A stretch of DNA of 36,492 nucleotides from Porticoccaceae bacterium. Its GTDB lineage: Bacteria; Pseudomonadota; Gammaproteobacteria; Pseudomonadales; Porticoccaceae. The stretch spans positions 1-36,492 of the forward strand of contig JAPKEJ010000023.1 of the NCBI GenBank assembly GCA_028822155.1, given 5' to 3'. Position numbers and translations under genes: made by a program. The notes under the pieces are model-generated. The model was given only the letters and a program-made list of their open reading frames with translations. It did not search any database and was not told the DNA's origin. Positions 19,101 to 25,426 of the stretch are shown here, one piece after another; the first letter of the stretch is position 1; the number at the start of each line of letters is the position of its first letter.

Positions 19101-20121
19101 TAACTGGTATCAGATGAACTTTGTCTTGCAGAACGATAAGGGTCAGATGATTGCTATGGCTCGAAGCCTGCATCAATTGCAGAGAGACTTTAAGCAACAG
19201 ATTAAGCAAAGTTTAGACCGTCCATCTGAGCAGTCTATTGCGCGAAAAGGTATTCTTGAATGGGATTTTGATTATCTGCCTGCAGAGGTAGAGTTAACAC
19301 GTGGCGACATGACCATTAAGGCGTGGCCGGCACTTCAAGATAATGGTGAATCTGCCTCCATTGAATTAGTTGATAATCCTCTGGTAGCTGAGCAGATATC
19401 TCGGCATGGTCAGCTCAGGCTGGCCCTTTTAAGGGGTAGAGAACAGCATAAATATCTTTTGAAGAACCTTTTGAAAGGGAAAGAACTGGCTCTGAAGGCA
19501 GCGGCCTTAGGTCCCCGTGATGAAATAGTTCTTGCCATCATCGAGGCGAGCTTTCAGCAGGCGATGTTCACTAACGGGTCTGTTGTTCGAGATAAAGAGG
19601 GCTTTGATCAAAGCTTTTCTGCGGGCATATCACAGGTAGTGGATATTGCTCAGCAGCATGCAGTGCAGGTTGCTAGCGTTTTGACTGAGTTACATGAACA
19701 GCAGAAGCGATTACGAGGGCTTGGCGCCTTGGGTGCTGATGCACAGCTCGACATTGCCGCACAGGTCAGTTGGTTATTTTCTAGCGATACACTGCGTAGA
19801 GCAAAACCGGAGAATACCCAGCAGTATCCACGATTTGTAAAGGGAATCAGTATAAGAATCGATAAACTCACGTCTCAAGTAGCCAAAGATTGTGAATATA
19901 CAGCCGAATTGCGCTCTTTCGCTATTGGCGTCGAAGGTTTGAGAGAAAAACAGCAATTCCTCACCTCAGACTTAGCCTATTTATTATTAGATTTCCAGTG
20001 GTTATTAGAAGAGTATAGGGTCTCTTTGTTTGCCCAACAATTAAAAACACGATCGCCAGTTTCAGCAAAACGTTTGGCCAAGAAGTGGTCAGATATTGTG
20101 AACCAGTTGAACGTATTTTGA
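16195..20121 (+). CDS. hrpA: ATP-dependent RNA helicase HrpA
   Basis: Large DEAH-box RNA helicase, linked in E. coli to mRNA processing and rescue of stalled ribosomes. From ATG 16195 it has 1308 residues, against 1300 in E. coli. Walker A is GETGSGKT (112-119), the DEAH box is at 209-212, motif III is SAT, and motif VI is QRAGRCGR. HA2 and OB-fold regions follow, then the very long HrpA-specific C-terminal region (DUF3418) ending YRVSLFAQQLKT. The alternative start 12 codons upstream (16159) overlaps dnaQ. Neither start has a clear Shine-Dalgarno. It is 8 bp after dnaQ, so is likely co-transcribed. Confidence 0.97.
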   Translation: MQDLNHINFPVKLPLTSRQVEQLKSQLIVSVASTDLFRLSKRATRFSQSTVDTALVSKEWQGFQDAVARSQVIVQSRQKKLPKIQFPDLPVSARSEEIRQLIEENQVVIIAGETGSGKTTQIPKICLQAGRGVKGIIGHTQPRRIAARTVAQRIAEELASPLGKAVGYKVRFSDQTSSESYIKLMTDGILLAEIQQDRFLSKYDTLIIDEAHERSLNIDFLLGYLKTLLGQRKDLKLIITSATIDIKKFSAHFNDAPIVEVSGRTYPVDIVYSDLDILDGDRNQQIVDCLRDIQDTQQQGDVLVFLSGEREIREASLALRRAQFPNTEIAPLYARLSLAEQSKIFAPHRGRRVILSTNVAETSLTVPGIRYVIDTGRARVSRYSFRTKVQRLPIEAVSQASANQRAGRCGRVSDGVCYRLYRQDDFEGRSLFTDPEIVRTNLAAVILQMLQLRLGDIRDFPFIDPPDNRLINDGYKLLEELQAVTADGKLTPIGKKLVTLPVDPRFARMILESDKNGSLNELIIITSGLSIQDPRERPGDKQQAADQAHKQWADENSDFVSLLNLWNHFEEKRSSLSTNQYSKYCRSHYVSFMRMREWRDLHHQLHSACRALALKENQIAADYASIHRSLLSGLLGQVGIREEKWEFSGTRNRKFFIFPGSGLSKKPPKWVMAGSLMETTKQYALNVAKIDSAWLESLAAHLVKKTHSEPFYHQKSGQVMASERQTLFGLSIVEGKKVVYGNISPSEARKVFIQQALVEDGYRAKGEFYAHNHALVSELQALEDRFRRRDLLAEQMVIYNHYDERVPSGVCNLPAFEKWRKTAEKADSTLLFMSKESLLLRGLSDNEEAQFPELIGHEGLEFELRYHFEPGHPEDGVSLLVPLVVLHQLPHYLFQWLVPGMLRDKCIALIKGLPKQVRRQFVPVPDYIDKVLLKVSAQDRPLTVVLSEQLQKLTGTKIEESSWNLESLDNWYQMNFVLQNDKGQMIAMARSLHQLQRDFKQQIKQSLDRPSEQSIARKGILEWDFDYLPAEVELTRGDMTIKAWPALQDNGESASIELVDNPLVAEQISRHGQLRLALLRGREQHKYLLKNLLKGKELALKAAALGPRDEIVLAIIEASFQQAMFTNGSVVRDKEGFDQSFSAGISQVVDIAQQHAVQVASVLTELHEQQKRLRGLGALGADAQLDIAAQVSWLFSSDTLRRAKPENTQQYPRFVKGISIRIDKLTSQVAKDCEYTAELRSFAIGVEGLREKQQFLTSDLAYLLLDFQWLLEEYRVSLFAQQLKTRSPVSAKRLAKKWSDIVNQLNVF

Positions 20122-20298
20122 CCTGGTGACGGCTAATTAAGTCCTTAACCGGTTAATTAAAGCTAAGTTATTAAGGTTGGGTAAAGCGTAATTTTGGTGC
20201 GCTGAGTGATTCAACTATGTACCTATGAATCGAGTGCTAGTAGAATGGATACAGGCAAATCTTCAACTTAGCTTATTTAGGAAAATTTTAGGAAAGAC

Positions 20299-20997
20299 AT
20301 GTTTAGACTGGTCACAATTATCATCCTGACATTTATGTCGTCGATTACTTTCTCCGAAGAGATTGAAAACCCTGACCCGCTAGAGGATTTAAATCGAGGT
20401 GTCTGGGGTTTCAATGACACAGTTATTAACAGTGTCGGACGACCCGTGGTGAACCTATACCAAGCCGTCACTCCAACCCCACTTCAAAACGGCATTGTAA
20501 ATTTCTTTGGTAATCTTAATGAAATTCCCAATGCGGCTAACAGTTTGTTACAAGGCAAGGTAAAACAGGCCGGCAATGACACAGTTAGGTTTTTACTTAA
20601 TACAACCTTCGGCTTGGGCGGTTTATTTGATGTTGCTAAAAGTGCAGGCTTTCAGGCTAGTGAAGATGAAGATTTCGGCCAGACGCTTGCTGTATGGGGT
20701 GTTGGAGAAGGTCCTTATCTTATGCTCCCTTTTTTGGGACCGTCGACACTTCGCGACGCTCCGGCAGACTTTATTGACAGTTTTCTCGACCCTTTCTCTT
20801 ATTCAGATAAATTGGCTCTTCGTGCCGGAGTAAAAGGAATTAGCGTTGTTTCTCAATATGGATCCTATCTAGACCAACTAGATGTCATTTCGGGTGATAA
20901 ATATCTGTTTATTCGAGATGTATATTTGCAAAATAGAGAGTATGTTATCAATGACGGAGCCATTGAAGATGATTTTGGTGACTTGGAGGATTATTAG
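20299..20997 (+). CDS. mlaA: MlaA/VacJ-family phospholipid transport protein
   Basis: Outer-membrane component of the Mla retrograde phospholipid transport system, which removes misplaced phospholipid from the outer leaflet. It has 232 residues. Family motifs are DPLEDLNRGVWGFND (26-40), FFGNLNEIPNAANSLLQG, RFLLNTTFGLGGLFD, DFGQTLAVWGVGEGPYLMLPFLGPSTLRDA and the D-SFLDPFSY segment. The N-terminal signal has no Cys near the cleavage region (SSITFSEE), unlike the E. coli lipoprotein, so it appears to be a non-lipidated form. AGGAAAG precedes the ATG. The order mlaA-PP2C regulator-STAS-tal-dusA resembles that in Pseudomonas. Confidence 0.94.
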   Translation: MFRLVTIIILTFMSSITFSEEIENPDPLEDLNRGVWGFNDTVINSVGRPVVNLYQAVTPTPLQNGIVNFFGNLNEIPNAANSLLQGKVKQAGNDTVRFLLNTTFGLGGLFDVAKSAGFQASEDEDFGQTLAVWGVGEGPYLMLPFLGPSTLRDAPADFIDSFLDPFSYSDKLALRAGVKGISVVSQYGSYLDQLDVISGDKYLFIRDVYLQNREYVINDGAIEDDFGDLEDY

Positions 20998-21094
20998 CGT
21001 CATTTAAATCGTCTGAACTGTTAGGTTAAGCTAGCGAAAATTAAATAACTGCATTGATATAAAAATTATAAGCAATTGATAAGTCGGATGTTCC

Positions 21095-22279
21095 ATGACT
21101 GCAATTAATAGCCTTGTTATTCTCGTCGGAGAGGATGTGACTAGGCTCAAACCTCTTCAAGAAGCTGTCCAAAGCTGTGGCAGGTCCTATGTTCTTGTGT
21201 CTGATATGGCAGCGATGACGGCGGCTTGTGAAGATCCTGTTTCTCAGCTGGTTGTTTTGGTTTCCTCAGATGCGTCGGGCAAACTATTGGGCCAAGACAA
21301 TGATTTAAAGGTGCTTTTATCCGAATATCTCGTCGCAGTTTGTTTAGATACACCCTCAGTTGAAACGGTCGCTAGTTATTTTCGTCATGGAGCCTCAGAC
21401 GTTTGGTTTGATGGCATGTCCCCACAAGATTTTTCTGAGTCGCTCTCTCGAATTCAAGAGATTACCGTCACTCGTATTCAGCGGCATAAATATAGCGGTG
21501 ATTTAGAACAAACTAACTTGGAGCTTGAAGAAAGCTTACGGCTTCTCAAACAAGATCAAATTGCAGGCCTTGAAGTACAAAAAAGCTTGATGCCGGAAAG
21601 TCCTTTAACCTTTGGTGATTATGAAATATCACACTCTGTCACGCCTTCGCTTTATCTCAGCGGTGACTTTATTGGCTATAATTTTGTTTTAGGCCGTTAT
21701 TTACTGTTTTATTTTGCCGACGTATCTGGGCATGGCTCGTCATCTGCTTTTGTAACAGTGTTGCTGCGTTTTATGATTGGTCGAGTTATCCGCCGTCATA
21801 CGACAGAAAATGATCATGAGGCTTTGAATGCGGCACCAGAAGGTCTTCTGGAACATATTAACAACCAAATTTTGGCGACGGGCTTGGGTAAACATTTGAC
21901 TGTCGTGGCAGGCAGTTTAGATACAGAGACCAGTACATTACGATATGTTGTCGGCGCCCAATTACCTAGACCGATCTTGATCGTAGATGGAAAAGCGGAC
22001 TATTTACCTGGTATGGGTAAGCCCGTAGGTATATTTGAAGACGCGGTTTGGGAGGTGGAGGAAATGCAACTCCCAGAGCGATGTGCTTTAGTGCTTCTGT
22101 CTGACGGAGTTTTCGAATTGGTACCCGATAAAGAGTTAATCGAGAAAGAGAAAACTTTACTGCAGTTTTTGGGCACTAAATCAAATACCATAGAGAATTT
22201 GAAAGAGGCGTTGTCCATTGATTTTATCGAGGCCCCCCAAGATGACGTTTCTATGCTGTTACTGACGAGAGGCATGTAG
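21095..22279 (+). CDS. PP2C-type (RsbU/SpoIIE) phosphatase with degenerate receiver domain
   Basis: A 394-residue response-regulator-like Ser/Thr phosphatase. Residues 7-125 have the receiver fold order, with acidic residues Glu13-Asp14. The phospho-acceptor Asp expected after LVVL is a Val/Ser (near 56-57) and the usual Lys-Pro near residue 106 is Asp-Gly, so the receiver is probably not phosphorylated. A coiled coil (about 133-165) links to the PP2C domain with metal-binding SGD (Asp191), FADVSGHG (Asp209), LLSDGVFE and PQDDVSML. The next gene, 1 bp away, is a STAS protein with a phosphorylatable DST site, its probable substrate in a partner switch. No anti-sigma kinase is nearby. Confidence 0.9.
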   Translation: MTAINSLVILVGEDVTRLKPLQEAVQSCGRSYVLVSDMAAMTAACEDPVSQLVVLVSSDASGKLLGQDNDLKVLLSEYLVAVCLDTPSVETVASYFRHGASDVWFDGMSPQDFSESLSRIQEITVTRIQRHKYSGDLEQTNLELEESLRLLKQDQIAGLEVQKSLMPESPLTFGDYEISHSVTPSLYLSGDFIGYNFVLGRYLLFYFADVSGHGSSSAFVTVLLRFMIGRVIRRHTTENDHEALNAAPEGLLEHINNQILATGLGKHLTVVAGSLDTETSTLRYVVGAQLPRPILIVDGKADYLPGMGKPVGIFEDAVWEVEEMQLPERCALVLLSDGVFELVPDKELIEKEKTLLQFLGTKSNTIENLKEALSIDFIEAPQDDVSMLLLTRGM

Positions 22280-22280
22280 G

Positions 22281-22772
22281 GTGACTCCGGGTAAAATCCT
22301 TGTCGCAGACAGTATGGGTGATTATTTACTTAAGCTATCAGGCGACGTGCGGGTGACATTATGTGGCACGTTGAATAGGCATATTGAGACAATTTTTGGC
22401 AGTAAAAATGTCAAGCAAGTGGTTGTTGATATGTTGGATGCGGATTGTCTAGACAGCACTACGCTGGGATTACTTGCAAAGTTAGGCCTTCACTGCCGCA
22501 AACATTACGGTATTAACATCCAGGTTTTTTGCGAAGATGCGAGTATTCTTCGGACGCTAGAGTGCATGAGTTTTGATGAGATTTTCGATATTTTTCAAGA
22601 TGTGCCTGATGTTAAAGAGCATATACATTTACACAATATTGGCATTGAAAACGCAGATATTGACGATGTCCGACTCCAAGTTTTGGAGGCGCATAAGCTA
22701 CTAATAGAATTGAGCCCTGAGAACAGTGGAGAGTTCACCGACCTAATTAGAGCGCTTGAATCAGATAGCTAG
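22281..22772 (+). CDS. STAS-domain protein (anti-anti-sigma factor type)
   Basis: A 163-residue protein whose first about 110 residues form a STAS domain. VVVDMLDADCLDSTTLGLLAKLG matches the SpoIIAA phosphorylation helix, with Ser59/Thr60 as the target site. The last about 50 residues are an added acidic, helical tail. It starts with GTG directly after the PP2C gene stop (1-bp gap), so translation is probably coupled. The expected role is to sequester an anti-sigma factor or other kinase when dephosphorylated. Which output it controls cannot be told here. Its stop codon abuts the stop of the convergent terB-like gene with no spacer. Confidence 0.88.
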   Translation: MTPGKILVADSMGDYLLKLSGDVRVTLCGTLNRHIETIFGSKNVKQVVVDMLDADCLDSTTLGLLAKLGLHCRKHYGINIQVFCEDASILRTLECMSFDEIFDIFQDVPDVKEHIHLHNIGIENADIDDVRLQVLEAHKLLIELSPENSGEFTDLIRALESDS

Positions 22773-23219
22773 CTAGGGATTTTCCCTGGCATCGATTTTG
22801 CAATGAATATAGTCGCTGTGCAGTATATGTAAGAGGTCTGCAACTCTGCGAATTATACTTTCTTCATACTTATCTAGATGTCCGTCAGCAAAGGCTACAC
22901 GCCACATAGCCGTCATTAGAGTCATTTTTTGTTGATGGTCAAAATGAGCATTGATCTCACGTGTAAACTGATAAAGAGAGGTGGCCTCAGCCACCTCATC
23001 CCGAGATAATTGTATTAACTCCTCCACTTGTTCGGTGGTGAGTTCTAGCATGCGGCCAAGTGTGGCGCTTATCGAGTCCAGTTCATGCTGATCTAGATCA
23101 CCATCAATGACCATTACTTCCACTAATAGCGCAGCCGTAGCTAACTGCTCTGGGCTAGTTGTGTTCTCTTCCGCTTCAAGGACCTTGGCTTGGAAGAAAT
23201 TTTTGATTTTGTCTAACAT
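22773..23219 (-). CDS. TerB-family protein (tellurite-resistance TerB-like)
   Basis: A 148-residue helical protein of the TerB/DjlA-like family. Two characteristic acidic helix motifs are present: ALLVEVMVIDGDLDQHELDSI (about 29-49) and AMWRVAFADGHLDKYEESIIRRVADLL (about 103-130). These likely bind a divalent metal. The true function is unknown, and tellurite resistance should not be assumed since no other ter gene is present. It is last in the dusA-tal-terB operon: its ATG overlaps the tal stop by one base (TAATG), suggesting translational coupling. Confidence 0.88.
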   Translation of the reverse strand: MLDKIKNFFQAKVLEAEENTTSPEQLATAALLVEVMVIDGDLDQHELDSISATLGRMLELTTEQVEELIQLSRDEVAEATSLYQFTREINAHFDHQQKMTLMTAMWRVAFADGHLDKYEESIIRRVADLLHILHSDYIHCKIDARENP

Positions 23220-24181
23220 TATTTAAACTCTTTTAACCATGATTCTAATTTAACTTGATCGGCAACAAAAGCACGTATGCCATGAGATAGTTTTTCCGTA
23301 GCCATAGGGTCATTGTTCAATTCGTAGCGAAACGAACTCTCACCGCCCAAAGTGTACTCTATAGATGCACCAGTATTGTTTGGGTCTAGCTTACGGGTTA
23401 ATACACCAAAATCATCATCCAACTCTTGTAGCAGCTGAGGGCTAATGGTTAGGCGATCGCAGCCTGCTAATTCCGTGATTTCATCAATATTTCTAAAGCT
23501 GGCTCCCATCACCACGGTATTATACCCAGACTGTTTATAGTAATTATAAATCTGTGTGACCGACTGGACTCCGGGATCTTCGGCAGGACTATAATCCGTT
23601 CGGCCTGTAGAGGCTTTATGCCAATCGAGAATTCTGCCTACAAAAGGCGAAATCAAGTATGCGCCTGCATCCGCAGCCGCAGCCGCTTGGGAAAAGTTAA
23701 AGAGTAATGTCAGATTACAATTGATACCTTCTTTTTCCAATAACTCTGCTGCGCGGATTCCTTCAAAAGTGGAAGCCATTTTGATTAGAACGCGCTCTTT
23801 GCCGATGCCAGCCTTCTCATAGAGTGAAATTATCTGGCGAGCCTTGGAAATAGAGCCGGCAGTATCAAACGATAACCGAGCGTCAACTTCGGTTGAAACA
23901 CGACCTGGCACTACCGCAACGATTTTCCCCCCAATACCAACAGCAAGTTTGTCCATGCACAGGGATAATTGCTCTTCGCTAGAAAGGTTTTCTGCGGCCA
24001 CCGCGGCAATAACCTGGCTAACTAGATTTTTGTAGGCGGGCATTTGAGCCGCTTTTAAGATTAAAGACGGATTTGTTGTCGCATCCTCGGGTGAATACTG
24101 GCTAATGGCCTCAAAATCACCTGTGTCAGCAACGACAGTTGTCATTTCTTTAAGTTGTTCGAGTTTGCTCTTATTGGTCAT
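23219..24181 (-). CDS. tal: Transaldolase
   Basis: Pentose phosphate pathway enzyme that moves a dihydroxyacetone unit between sedoheptulose 7-phosphate and glyceraldehyde 3-phosphate. It has 320 residues, the TalB-type length. The Schiff-base Lys134 is in [12 protein letters not shown], with Asp19 (VVADTGDF) and the DATTNPSL signature at about 33-40. Its ATG overlaps the dusA stop (ATGA, 24178-24181) and its stop overlaps the start of the terB-like gene, so the three form a tightly coupled operon. tal next to dusA also occurs in Pseudomonas. Confidence 0.97.
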   Translation of the reverse strand: MTNKSKLEQLKEMTTVVADTGDFEAISQYSPEDATTNPSLILKAAQMPAYKNLVSQVIAAVAAENLSSEEQLSLCMDKLAVGIGGKIVAVVPGRVSTEVDARLSFDTAGSISKARQIISLYEKAGIGKERVLIKMASTFEGIRAAELLEKEGINCNLTLLFNFSQAAAAADAGAYLISPFVGRILDWHKASTGRTDYSPAEDPGVQSVTQIYNYYKQSGYNTVVMGASFRNIDEITELAGCDRLTISPQLLQELDDDFGVLTRKLDPNNTGASIEYTLGGESSFRYELNNDPMATEKLSHGIRAFVADQVKLESWLKEFK

Positions 24182-25176
24182 TTGCCAATGGCTCCTGTGG
24201 TCGCTTGAAGTGCGGTGGTTAAAACATCAATGGTGGCTGAGGGTTTATAGGCATTTTCGCTGATGTGTCTTCTAAATTGGCGTGCTCCTGGCATCCCATG
24301 AAACAAGCCTAAAATATGACGTGTCATGGCATGCAGTCTGGTGCCCTTAATCATCTCATTATCTATGTAATTAAGAAATTGTTCAGCGATTTCTTTACGG
24401 CTCTTAATCGGATGATTATCACCATAGATCTCTTGATCGACCGTTGCCAATATGTAAGGGTTTGTATAAGCCTCTCGCCCCATCATTACACCATCTAAAT
24501 GGTTTAAGTGTCCGGCAGATTGTTCTAGAGTGGTTATTCCCCCATTGATGATAATTTCGCTATCGGGAAAATCACGCTTTAATTGATAAACACGATCATA
24601 ATTAAGTTCAGGGACTTCTCGATTTTGTTTTGGGCTTAGGCCTTTAAGCCATGCTTTTCGCGCATGTACTACAAAGGTATTGCAACCAGCCTCAGACAGT
24701 GTGCCGACAAACTGGCACAGAAAATCATATGAGTCATAGTCATCAACGCCGATACGATGCTTTACCGTTACCGGAAGATCTACTGCCTCTCGCATGGCGC
24801 CAACGCAGTCAGCGGTAATAGCCGCATTTTTCATCATAACGGCCCCAAACATTCCGCTTTGTACGCGATCACTGGGGCAGCCACAGTTAAGGTTTATTTC
24901 AGCGTACGCATATTTTTCAGCAAGTTTACATGCAGCCGCTAAATCGCCTGGGTTGCTGCCACCTAACTGCAATGCAACGGGATGTTCTGCGGCATTCATC
25001 GCCAAAAACCGCTCGGTGTCGCCATGCAAGATAGCACCCGTGGTGAGCATTTCAGTGTATAGAACCGCATGTTGGCTAATTAAACGCAGGAAAAACCGAC
25101 AATGTCGGTCGGTCCAGTCCAACATCGGTGCCACGCAAAAGCGCCTTTTAAGATTTTTAGGAATTGAATCTGACAA
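24178..25176 (-). CDS. dusA: tRNA-dihydrouridine(20/20a) synthase DusA
   Basis: FMN enzyme that reduces uridine 20 and 20a in the tRNA D-loop. It has 332 residues. It shows the TIM-barrel start [18 protein letters not shown], the catalytic cysteine in [27 protein letters not shown], and the C-terminal [21 protein letters not shown] tRNA-binding region typical of DusA. It is the first gene of the minus-strand operon and overlaps tal by 4 nt. Confidence 0.97.
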   Translation of the reverse strand: MSDSIPKNLKRRFCVAPMLDWTDRHCRFFLRLISQHAVLYTEMLTTGAILHGDTERFLAMNAAEHPVALQLGGSNPGDLAAACKLAEKYAYAEINLNCGCPSDRVQSGMFGAVMMKNAAITADCVGAMREAVDLPVTVKHRIGVDDYDSYDFLCQFVGTLSEAGCNTFVVHARKAWLKGLSPKQNREVPELNYDRVYQLKRDFPDSEIIINGGITTLEQSAGHLNHLDGVMMGREAYTNPYILATVDQEIYGDNHPIKSRKEIAEQFLNYIDNEMIKGTRLHAMTRHILGLFHGMPGARQFRRHISENAYKPSATIDVLTTALQATTGAIGK

Positions 25177-25426
25177 TGGCTGGGACTCTAATGATTAAAG
25201 TGAAGCAATGCTTATTGTAAAAGGACTGGCTTGAAAAGTCCCTTGAAATTAATCCCTCGACGGTCTTTTTTGAATTATATATCTACAAATACTTAGAACG
25301 GTAGAGAGATGATTATGACTTTTGGCAACTTACATTATCTTAATATTTCCAACGCTATCATCGGCCGCACAATTGCACTATTATTCCGCTCCTAATTAAA
25401 AATTGTCACTAGTAAAGAGAATAAGA

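Noticed and set aside
22773..23219. Tellurite resistance operon
   Set aside because: Only a single TerB-like gene is present, with no terC, terD or terZ. The resistance name would be misleading.
25309..25395. Possible 28-codon peptide upstream of the choice-of-anchor B gene
   Set aside because: It has only a weak AGAGAG ribosome site, no recognisable product and no supporting context. It could at most be a leader peptide.
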